Assembly (NCBI GenBank): GCA_018296165.2
Contig: JACKQL020000002.1
Span: forward strand, 1,116,001 to 1,180,000
Length of the DNA: 64,000 bases
DNA from: Termitomyces sp. T153
Taxonomy: Eukaryota > Basidiomycota > Agaricomycetes > Agaricales > Lyophyllaceae
Reading direction: 5' to 3'
Part shown: piece by piece, positions 11,846 through 21,630 of the stretch
Position numbering within the stretch: position 1 is the stretch's first letter
Layout: every line of letters begins with the position of its first letter
Position numbers and translations under genes: made by a program
The notes under the pieces: generated by a model
Told to the model about the DNA's origin: nothing
The model's input: only the letters and a program-made list of their open reading frames with translations
Database searches by the model: none

Positions 11846-13640
11846 TAATATCAAGACTCCCCCTTATCCCATTTTCAATGACAACCCTGCATTCAACTCC
11901 ACTGGCTACTCAACCAACATCTACAGTAGGCTAGTACCTGAAGATTACTATGCCCTATTCTATCCAGGCCCCCCCACAAATTAGTACATTTCTTGTCATT
12001 GGACCCCAGATCCAAACCAGGCATTTTATGCTCCTTCTATCAGCTAGGAAATATCCCTGAGTTGGTGCTACCCCCCAACATTCCCTGCTGATGAAAACTA
12101 TCTCTGCATGTACTCTGGAAGATTTCCTGGAGCACCTCCAACACCACCCCACCCTGCCTACCTTCCACCAGCTCACTACTATGCATACCCTATCTCTGCT
12201 ATGGTCCCAACTCCTCTGGAGCAACCAGATAATTATTCCTCTTTTGACTGCTATTTTCTGCTCAAATCCCTCCTTCCTCCAGACAGCAACAAGTTGAAGC
12301 CTATATCCAGCAATGCAACAAAGTCCTTTGCTCTCTCCACCTCTTCCCTGCAGAGTTTGCAAGACATGTTTGCACCATCCTTGTTAGCTTAGGTTACTCT
12401 GACACCCCAGCAACTCTGGAGGTCTGGGCAGATTGCCTCCTTGACTTCCACAAATGCTACCTGCAAGGAAACCTCCCTGAGGCTATGCAAGGCACCTTGT
12501 GAATTGATGCCAATCTCCAGAACAAGCTCTGTGCCCTGGTCAAAGAAATCCATAACAGCCTGAACCCCTGTCAGTTTGAGGACTCTCTGGACCCCACCTA
12601 CTCTTTCCATGTACAACAAGAGGAATCCACTGGAGTATGGAGCAAAGCTCCACTCCCCCTTCCCGATTAGTAAGAAGAGCTCAATGCTGCATCCAACATT
12701 CTGAGGAACTTTGACCCTGCTAAAGGACTCTTTGACCAATCCACCACCCACACTCTGGCCCTCTGCTCATTCCTGGGCAAACTCTGTCCCCAGTGCCTTT
12801 TGTACCTGGGACCAACCTGCCACCTCCAAGCCCTGCACTCAGAGGCTACCTCCACATGTCAACAATGACAACTAAACTCTTTCCTACATTGACAAGCCTA
12901 GCAACTCCAGCAATGAACCTGGGAGGAAAACCTCTTCAATTTCTGGATGCATGACAACAAACATTTCACAACCTTCATTGTATGGTTTGAGTGAGAGGCC
13001 TATAGAACAGGATGGAACTACAACACCCTCCAGTTTGCCCTCTGCCATGCCCTTCCCTAATGCATCAAGGACATCCTCTGCCTTGCCCCCAAGCAAACCA
13101 CATACAACAGGTATAAAGCACTTGTTACATAGGTTAATCAATGCTACTGGGAATATTGGAGCAAAAACACAGCACCATGGACCACCTGGAACACCTCCAG
13201 CAACACCAAAACAAAAACTAACTCTCAGCCCATGCCAACCCTGCCAACCTTGCTCCCTGCTTCCCTCAAGGCCAAGTACCTCCCAGTGCCAACTGACTCC
13301 CAGGACCCTGCCCACCTGCTCAACTGAACACTGCTGACCTTTACAAAGCTCTGAAGCTCCTAGATGCCAGCCCCAATGACTCTCAGGACCTTGATAATGC
13401 TCTGGATCCCACCAGCAATCAAGAGGCCCTATGTGCAAACAAGATTTGGAACAGGCCTTGGATTGATGTACTGGAGGAAACTCAGGAGAAGCAACAGAAG
13501 GAGGGTGCATGCATCTTATGTAGTGAGTAGAGACATTTCATTGGTAGTTGCCCTAAATGCCAGGTAATGGGATGTGCTATATGGACTATTGACATAGAAG
13601 ACTGCAATTGCTAGTTTATGGAAAATAAGTCCATAGTTTA
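11846..13640 (+). pseudogene. Gypsy element 2 gag
   Basis: Decayed gag collinear with element 1. It has a Pro/Tyr-rich N-terminal part (about 11,870-12,240), a capsid-like core around 12,930-13,170, and a zinc knuckle near 13,505-13,550 reading C-x2-C-x4-H-x4-C, in which one residue between the second Cys and the His is a TAG stop. Stops occur about every 30-60 codons. This is the best continuous gag for comparison with element 1 because no LTR interrupts it. Confidence 0.75.
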
Positions 13641-14640
13641 GGTCTCAAAGATGCACTAGACTGTGGATCTGATACCAACATCTTCTCCACCCTGGCCACA
13701 CTCCTCCATGAAATGGTACTCTCCCTGGACAACCTCCCAGCACACCTCCTCTCCCACACCTCTCATACCCTCCTCTTCTGCACTACCCTCCCCTTCTCTG
13801 CCAACTCTGTTCCCACCCTTGTTGATAGTGGTGCCACCAACAACCTCATTGATGAATCCTTGGTGGTGCTTGCTCCCCAACACCTCCAATATTTCCCCAC
13901 TCCAATCCTTCTCAAGCTCTTCAATAGCAATCTCACCTCCATCAGAGACATCATACACTGCATGGAGACAACCATGACCTTCACCAATGAACAATGCCAG
14001 GCCCTCTAATTACTAGTCACCAAACTACACATCTCTACCCTCATTATCCTAGGTTTCTTATAGCTCTGCTCCACCAACCCCCATATTGACTGGCCCAGTC
14101 TCACCCTCTGCTTATACCAGGATAGCCCAACTGACTCTGGGCCAGTCCCCTTCAATGTCTTCACCCCCTCTAAGAACTCTAAAGGTATGACTGACACTCC
14201 CCAGACACCCTATTGACTGGAAGAACCTCACTATGTGATTCTCTGGCCCCAAGCAAGCTTAGTGGCTGTCATCCCCCTCCACATCCAGTTCCTCTTGGAC
14301 TTTGACATCCCCAACCTCAATGCCAGCACCTCCACAGTGACCCAAAGCTCTTCAACCCTCAAGGACAACCAAGGAAGAGAAGAAAATGTGCCTCCACCCC
14401 ATCCCCCTTAAACAAAATTCAACAGCTTCCCCCCAACATACTCTGGAATCAATACAAAGGCTCACAGTACCCCAACCAACAATGCCAGACCCCTCTAGAC
14501 AACCCTACCACAACACCAGGCCTAGCTGCTGCTGCTCCATTACCTATACCCATTGATTCCAAAGCTCTTAACATCAAAATCATTGGCACCATTCCCTTTG
14601 GATGCATTCTATGAGATGGTATCTCTGCCTTCCAACTAGA
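13641..14640 (+). pseudogene. Gypsy element 2 protease region
   Basis: The first retropepsin-like domain is well preserved (TLVDSGATNNLIDES, around 13,815, with the catalytic D intact), followed by LLVTKLHISTLIILGF (around 14,010-14,060), the expected C-terminal protease strand. The second retropepsin-like domain of element 1 is missing: the frame jumps from a 'TDTPQTP' segment (around 14,190-14,210) to sequence that matches element 1 after its second domain. This looks like an internal deletion of a few hundred bp. Confidence 0.65.
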
Positions 14641-15878
14641 AATCATGCCAGCCCTACCAGAAGAATACTTCTGTGCAGAAGCCACTCTGCTGGAACCAAA
14701 CACAGAGGAACAAATTCTACATCAAGTAGTTTTCCTGGAATATCATGAATTTGCTGACATATTCTCTAAAGGGAGCACAAAGGAACTTCCTCCACACCAC
14801 TCCTATGATCACAAAATCAATCTCAAAGAAGGCACCTCACCCCCATTTGGGAAAATCTACAATATGTCTGAGATCAAACTCTGGGCCCTGAAAGATTACC
14901 TGGATGACATGCTTGACAAAGGTTTTATATGCCTGTTAATCTCTGCTGCCAGTGCTCTGGTCCTGTTTGCTAAGAAGAAGGATGGGTCCCTCCAACTCTG
15001 TGTTGATTACCAGGGACTCAACAAAGTCACCAAAAAGAACTGGTATCCTCTCCTCCTGATTGGAGACCTTGTTGACTGCCTCCACAGTGCTAAGATCTAC
15101 ACAAAAATAGACCTCTGCTCTAGCTACAATAATGTCCAGATCACCCTAGGGCATGAATGGAAGACTGCTTTTCACACCTGCTATGGCCTCTTTGAGTATC
15201 TAGTGATGCCTTTTAGAGTGACTAACTCCCCCACCACTTTCCAGTACTTCATGAACAACATCTTCATTATTGTGTACTTAGACAACATTCTGATTTACTC
15301 AAATCCATTGGAGGAACATCTGGAGCATGTCCACCACATCCTAGAACAACTCCGAGAATAACACCTTTATGCTAAACTCAAGAAATGCTCCTTCCACACT
15401 ACAGAGGTCAAATACCTCAGAGTTATTGTCACCCCTGATAGTGTACACATTCAAGGTTGAAGCCATTCTCAACTGGCCCCCACTCCAGAATGTCAAGGAG
15501 GTACAGCCATTCCTGGAGTTTGCTAACTTTCATTGCTGATTCATCAATAACTACTCTGGAATCACCAAACCCCTCAATCAACTCATGCAGAAGGACACCC
15601 CTTGGAACTGGGACAGCAAGTGCCAAAGTGTATTCACTCTCTTCAAAAAGGCTTTTACCTCTGCTCTGATCCTCTGCCATTTCAACCCCTCCCTACCTTG
15701 AGTATGATGCCTCTGACTATGCCATTGCCAGAATACTCTCCCAGTTGGACTCCAGAGGCAAGGATCTCTGTCCTGCTGCCTTCTACACCTGCTTGATGAT
15801 CTCTGCAGAGCTCAACTACAATATCTATAACAAAGAACTCCTTGCCATTGTTAAAGCCTTCCACCAGTGGAGGGCCTA
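14641..15878 (+). pseudogene. Gypsy element 2 reverse transcriptase and start of RNase H
   Basis: The RT is open over 14,645-15,361 (238 codons) and includes LCVDYQGLNKVTKKNWYPL, YTKIDLCSSYNNVQI and YLDNILIY. The second catalytic Asp of YLDD is Asn (GAC to AAC), a change expected to abolish polymerase activity. After a stop at about 15,361 the connection continues, and RNase H-like sequence follows (ELNYNIYNKELLAIVKAFH, around 15,810-15,860) before a solo LTR cuts the gene at 15,878. It resumes at 16,832. Confidence 0.88.
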
Positions 15879-16831
15879 TGTCATGACCTGCTCCCTAGAC
15901 CCCAACACTGCCCCCAGCCCCCCCCCCAATGCTCCGCCAAACTCCCCAACCCTCGCCCACCCTCCACACCCACTTTGGGCAACTCCAACACTTCCTTGGC
16001 AAACCCTGATGGCTCCTTGATCAACTCTGACACCTTCTCTGTAGCAGTTGATGCATTCCCTGAATTCCCCTGAACTCCTGAGACTTCCTCCAACTCCAGA
16101 GTGATCTGCTTTCCAACTGATCCCATCAGAATGTCACTGTGGCCTGCTCCAAGATTGCACCTGACACCCATTGACTCCATACAGTTCTGTCAAGCCTGCC
16201 GCCATATCCTCTGCCCTCCAGAACCACTCAGTAGTAGGTATATAAGTCATAGAGTAACCCCTGGTACTTTAGTCTTGATATTGCATTTACTGGTTTCCTA
16301 TGTCTTGTCTTTTGTCTTGTCACTGTCTCTATTTTTAGTTTCAAATCTATCTCTTTTCTCTATCTCATCTCACCTCATCTCCATCTTGTCTTGACTGTGT
16401 ATATTTCCTTTGTCTTCCTAAGTTCCTTTCATCTCCAATGTCAGTACAAACTCTGTGCACGTGCTATGACCCAAACATTCTTACAACAACTCTAGACCTC
16501 ACTCCCCACTCAGCCCAGGAACTCCTCACACCTTGATGATCTCCTGTCAAACTCTGGCTCCACCCCCATCAACTGCAAAGCCTCCACTTACCCCGCATTC
16601 TATTTGCGTGCCCATAAACTTGTTCCAGTGCCTGTCCAGGTTCAATGACTAGTATACTTGGTCTTAGACATCCCTGAACCACTCCAGACTTGCTCAGACT
16701 GCCCCCCTAGCTCCCCCTTGCAAGTCCCTCCATGCCAATCCTGGATGATTGGTTATAAGCACAGGACATCACATCCACCTAATAAGGATTTGCCAGTGTA
16801 GCTGAGCCTCCATTGTCAGCAGAACCTGACA
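15879..16831 (+). mobile_element. Solo LTR, family A, inside RNase H of element 2
   Basis: 953 bp from TGTCATGACC to AACCTGACA, flanked by an exact 5-bp TSD, GCCTA (15,874-15,878 and 16,832-16,836). Deleting the LTR plus one TSD restores the RNase H reading frame (...HQWRAY / LKKSPHHIQVYF...). TATA box TATATAAG near 16,238. Confidence 0.95.
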
Positions 16832-18660
16832 GCCTACCTCAAGAAATCTCCACACCACATCCAAGTCTACTTCAACCACAACAACCTACAATACTTCACA
16901 ACTACACAGCAGCTCAGCCACCACCAAGCCTGTTGGTCCAAAACTTTCTTGGAGTACAACTTCACCATCCACTATTGCCCTGGACAACTTAGTGCAAAGC
17001 CCAATGCCCTCACCTAGAGGCTCAAAGAAGTCATTTGAGGCTGAGTGGAATGTGTTCAACCATTAAGTAGTAATCCCCCCTGAGCATTTGCATGCCATGC
17101 TGATTATAAATGAACAAGGGATCCTCCACCAAATCAGAAATGCACCTCCAGACTTCTTTTTCACCCACCCAGCACAACGCCCACAACAACTCTACTAACA
17201 AGCCAGCTGCCAATAACCCCTTTACACTATCTCTGGACTGCTACCTCCTACTTCAGAGTGGATGCATCTATGCTCCAGACTATAAATCCATTTGCCTTGA
17301 CATACTCTGGCAGCATCACAACCACAAACCCCAAGGGCACTCTGGAATTCATAAAACTCTCCAATTTATTTCCAGAATTACTTTTGGCCAGGAATGAAGA
17401 AGGATGTCACACAATATGTAAGGGCCTGCAAACCATGTCTCCAGGCCAAAGTACTCTGCCACTGCCCTATGGTCTGCTGAAGCCCCACTCTGTTAGTCAC
17501 CACTCTTAGTCCTCAATATTAATGAACCATATTGTTGAGCTCTCCATGCAAGGGGAACAAACATGGCTAGAGTAAGCAAGCACAAGCAACAAGCAAGCAT
17601 CAAAGGAGCCAAATGGTGGCTAAGAGGCAGGCAAGGAGTGAGCACAGCAAGCTAAGCAAGGTAGTGATGCTGGGGTTCTCACAATTGGTTCACTAGATAG
17701 ACCTGGAGAATGCTGCTATTGATTGGTCAAAGGATATTCTATCCTTGTGACCAGCTTATATAGTATATTGGTGGCTACACTATCACTAATACTATATGTG
17801 GTAAGCAGCCTAGGTATGCTAAGAAGTAATGACTATCAATATGTTAGAAGGAGAAATAGAGTCTGATGACTATGAAGGGCTGACTAATACCAACTGGAGG
17901 GTGCAGGGCCTTGGCAGCCAGTTGGTCAGATATGCTAGAGATGATGCTATACCTATGACTAAGGCTGGATAGAGTTGGAGTTACCAAATAAGGGTCATCC
18001 CCTTACACTCTGACTCCAAAGGCTTTGATGCAATCCTCATGGTCATCTGCCACCTCACTAAGCAAGCCCTTTTCATCCCTCTGCCACATCACTGACAATG
18101 CTCTGGAGTTTGCCAAACTATTCCTCAAACACATCTTCTCCAAGCACAGACTTCTGAACAACATCATCTCCAACTGTGGCCCACTATTTGTCTCCTGCTT
18201 TGGCAATTGCTATGCAAGGTGCTCAAAGTTAAGACCAACCTATTGACTGCCTACTATCTGGAGACTAATGGGCAAACAGAACAAGTAAAGCAGATGTTTG
18301 AGCAGTATCTTTGCCTCTACATTAAGTATTTACAGAATGACTGGCACACAGAACTCTCCTTCACCAAATTTACTTACAATAACATGCCTCACTCCACCAC
18401 CAGAGTTTCCCCCTTCTATGCCAACAAGGGCTACAACCCCTGGCTCACCCTATTCCTCAGGGATATTACCTCCCAAATCACCCACAAAGTTGTGGAAAAC
18501 CTCCAGTTCCTCCACCAGTTCCTTCAGGATGAAATCAGGCACAGAAGGAGGCAAAAGCTGCATTGGTGAAGGCCAAGAAGAACATGGCACAGTACTACAA
18601 TTGCTGACAGACACCAGCCCCAGTTTACAAGCCTGGAGACCATGTGTACCTGGATAGCTC
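16832..18660 (+). pseudogene. Gypsy element 2 RNase H end and integrase
   Basis: RNase H continues with VYFNHNNLQYFTTTQQL and a tail ending PGQLSAKPNALT, the usual junction to integrase. The integrase HHCC zinc domain follows (HHNHKPQGHSGIHKTLQF at about 17,320 and a CKPCLQAK-like pair near 17,425-17,450). The catalytic core starts MNHIVELS (about 17,520), is split by a solo LTR (17,547-18,007), and resumes LTPKAFDAIL. GQTEQV (about 18,270) and the region around 18,207-18,569 (KFTYNNMPHSTTRVSPFYA) give the final core signature. Stops and frameshifts occur throughout. Confidence 0.85.
17547..18007 (+). mobile_element. Solo LTR, family C (461 bp), inside integrase of element 2
   Basis: Starts TGCAAGGGGAACA and ends TCATCCCCTTACA (TG...CA, near-perfect 9-bp inverted ends). 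The flanking 5-mers are CTCCA (17,542-17,546) and CTCTG (18,008-18,012). They differ, but both are one CpG transition away from CTCCG, and an ancestral CTCCG restores the integrase reading ELSDSKGFDAIL. A TATATAG box lies near 17,757. Orientation is assigned from that box and is tentative. Confidence 0.85.
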
Positions 18661-19145
18661 AGACATCAAGACAACAAAGCCATCCCAGAAGTTGTTGCAT
18701 CATCATCTTGGCCCTTTCATGATGGAGAAGAAGGTAGGGCCTTTGGCATACTGACTTAAACTGCCAGCAGGCCTATGCCAATTTCACCCAGTCTTCAATG
18801 TTGTCAAGCTATTATTAGCCCTGGAGGATCCAATCCCAGGCTGCCACCCTAAGCTATCCCCACCAACAGTTCTGGTTGATGGTGAGGAGAAGTATTAAGT
18901 GGAGGAAATCTTAGATAGCAGAATATTCTGAGGGAAGTTGCAGTTCAAGGTGAAATGGAAAGGATATGGCATTGAGGACATCTCTTAGGAACTGCAGGCT
19001 AATGTACATGCACCAACCCTGGTCCAGGACTTCTACTATAGACATCCCAATGACCCAAAAGCCATTCAAGGCATCTATTCCATTTTAGCAGCTGACCAGG
19101 CAATTCTTGACTTCTTCTACTCAGTATGTCAAGATGCTGCATGCT
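18661..19145 (+). pseudogene. Gypsy element 2 chromodomain and C-terminus
   Basis: Encodes a chromodomain at the integrase C-terminus: the VEEILDSRIF motif, then KLQFKVKWKGYG and a tail VHAPTLVQDFYYRHP (about 18,870-19,060). Trp and Glu positions are partly replaced by stops (TAG/TAA for W or Q). Chromodomains mark the chromovirus branch of Gypsy and direct integration to modified chromatin. The C-terminal wording differs from that of element 3, so the two belong to different subfamilies. Confidence 0.85.
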
Positions 19146-19683
19146 GGAGGGGGGTGATGTCAGGGGATGTCCCATTCCCCCTTTGTCCTGTTCTCCCTCC
19201 TTATAGTTTTCCTTTATTCTCCTCTGTTTTCCCTATCTGCTGGTCCTAGTTCTAGCCCTCAGGCTGCACCAATTCTCTGTCTGTAATTCTGACAAGTGTT
19301 GCCCCTTCCACATGGCCTCTTACCAGACCCCTGGATTGTTTCCTGTATTCCAGGCCTACCACTCATTTTAGTCCTCCCATCTTTAGACCACAAGTACATT
19401 CAACTGAGGGCAATCTTTTGGCTCTATTTGTAGGTGGTCACATGCTAGGAGTCTGAAGATCAAGGCCATTTACAATAGATTTCCACTTTCTGATTGGACT
19501 CCAAATTTGGTTGTTGTTGGGTGTTTTTTTTTTCCAGAAGCTCTAGAGTAAATTTTACCAACACTGGCATTGGGGATCCTTAGACTTGTTCTTTTTAAAT
19601 CTCCCTCTGCCAGGTGAGTAGCTAGAACTCTAGAACTTCTTGTAGATACTGAATAGACTTTGAATCTCCCTCTGCTAGTTGTG
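19146..19683 (+). repeat. LTR-like sequence after element 2, not family A
   Basis: A purine tract (ggagggggg) is followed by TGATGTCAGGGGATGTCCC, the position and form of a polypurine tract plus 3' LTR start. The sequence that follows (C/T-rich, short poly-T at about 19,528) does not resemble the element's own 5' LTR at 10,732. Either the element is a recombinant or its 3' LTR belongs to a different subfamily. The 3' end is not defined. Confidence 0.45.
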
Positions 19684-20345
19684 TGATTGAGCTACAGCCT
19701 CCAGAGGTTGCCCTTACACTTTGCACCATTTGAGTTGAATGGTGGCTATATGCCATTGATGATACAGGAGATTAGATCTGACACTGTGATTTCTAGGGGA
19801 ATTCAGCAGTTTGCTTGCCAAGCTCTAGAGAACTTGGCAGCAGCCCACAATGCAATAATTGAGGTACACATGTTCAAACACACCTGGCCAACTCACATTG
19901 TAGGCCTGATCCAGAACTTCAGAAAGGTGCATTGGTGTACCTTTTGATGAGGAATCTCAACCTTCCAAAAGGCAGAGCAAGAAAGCTCTGCCTGAAGTGA
20001 GTTGGGCCATACAAAATCCTGGAGGCCTACAGTAAGACCTCCAATTATGTGTTGGAGTTGCCTATAGCACTCCAGGAACAAAGGATACATCCTAAGTTCC
20101 ATGTATTGCTGCTGCACCAGTATAAGGCCAGTGACAATGCTGTTCTCCAACAGAGCAACACCAGAGCCATATGACTTTGGTGCCCCAGACAACCAAGAAT
20201 AGTTCATTAATGACCTGGTAGGTCATTGTTGGGATAGTGGAAACCTTGAATTCAATGTTCATTTAAGTCTGGAGGACACCACTTGGGAGTCCCTTGCTAC
20301 TTGCAAGGACCTGGCAGCCCTTGACAGATACTTGGAGCTGTAGAG
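19684..20345 (+). pseudogene. Gypsy integrase C-terminal fragment with chromodomain-like tail
   Basis: A second, different Gypsy subfamily. FELNGGYMPLM and FACQALENLAAAHNAIIE (19,730-19,870) are the end of the integrase core. A GPYKIL-VLELP-HPKFHVLLL stretch follows (about 20,005-20,120), then a degenerate tail FINDLVGHCWDSG...LEDTTWESLATCKDLAALDRYLEL (20,203-20,343), the chromodomain-like terminus seen in this Gypsy type. Upstream domains are absent. Several stops and frameshifts are present. Confidence 0.75.
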
Positions 20346-21630
20346 CATAAGGCACCCTGCACAGTTAGCTACAAGGACTAAGTCAACTAAGTTAGATAGG
20401 TCACCATGCTGGTGGCCATCAAATGTTATGTCAGCCAATTTTTTGGCTGAGTGCAGAGTCCAACTGAACATTGTCTTCTACTACATTGTTGGTGTGACAT
20501 GCTAATAGCAAAAAAGAGGACTCCTTGCCCAATGGGCAAGAAAAAGAAACAACCAGGCAAGGCAGATGCAAGTCCACCAGAACATTTGATGAGCTCTGGA
20601 CAGAGCTCAGGAGGGGGAGGAGCAGAGTCTAAAAGTACTTCCAATGATAAGGTTGATTGGAGCTGGGTTGTTGCCTAGGGACATAGCACCTCTAACAATT
20701 GTAGCAAGGAGAGTGGCTCCACAGGATACAAGGTCTATGGGTGCAGGACATGCAGTGGTGCCAGGAGATGTGGCCCCACCAAGCTATACCATGGCAATGC
20801 AATAGTTGCCATTACTTTGCATACCTTGTAGCTGCACAACCAGTGTAGTTGCAGGAGTTCAAACAAGTGGTGCCATAGTATACAGTGGCTCCACCACCAG
20901 TGACTGGACCTGGCCAATCAATGAGTATGGCAGGTCAGCAACAAACTGCTACTATGTCATTGCAAGTAGGAATTTCAGTCCTTGCTTCCTCCAGTGTGGA
21001 TGCAATGGAGGTAGACAATAAGGGCCCAAAGTCCATTACAGCTATATGCTTGTCATGCAGGGCATCTCCCATATGCTGATCTTGACCTCCTGAATCACCC
21101 CCCTTTGGCATTTCCTTCTAGAGAGGCCCTCTACAAGGATGTCTAAGATGCTGGGTGTGAACTTCAGGAGGAAGAGGAAGGCAAAGGACAATTCACCAGT
21201 GCTTTTTTTTTTTTTAAAAAAAATCCTTTCATAGACTTTAGGCTGGCACCCTTGATGGTCTTTATGTACTCTACATGGTAGCTAGATTGTGTACTAGCTG
21301 AGACGCAGTGAATGAGTAGTTGATAAGCCAACTTGTCACTCCCTGACCTCCTGATGCCCCCAGCACCATTTTTGTTGCTTGGTATCTTATGGTACTAGAC
21401 TGCATACCCTGTCTTTGCTCCCTTTCACTCTGGTTCTTGTCTGTCTACTTCTGGGGCTCTCATTTTGTTTGCTTGGCCTCTATGAGAGCTCACACAGCTG
21501 GCCTGATCCATGGGTATGGGGCACAGTGGTAGTGGTGAGGCTTGAAGTCCCTGAGTCATCACTCATTTTGGGTCACCCCACATCCTATGTTCCCTGCAGA
21601 AAAAGATGGGTCAGTTGGGCTTGAGGTTTT
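20346..21630. other. Unassigned repeat-derived region
   Basis: A basic/Ser/Gly-rich frame at 20,541-20,678 (MGKKKKQPGKADASPP) and Pro/Ala/Thr-rich frames to about 21,080 could be a Gypsy gag N-terminus, but no capsid or zinc-knuckle motif is visible. A T/A homopolymer junction (about 14 T then 8 A) lies at 21,206-21,229. The last 250 bp hold nothing recognisable. Confidence 0.3.

Noticed and set aside
12884..13510. 208-codon minus-strand frame
   Set aside because: Antisense shadow of the Gypsy gag core. No start context or introns, and the plus strand has clear Gag homology with element 1.
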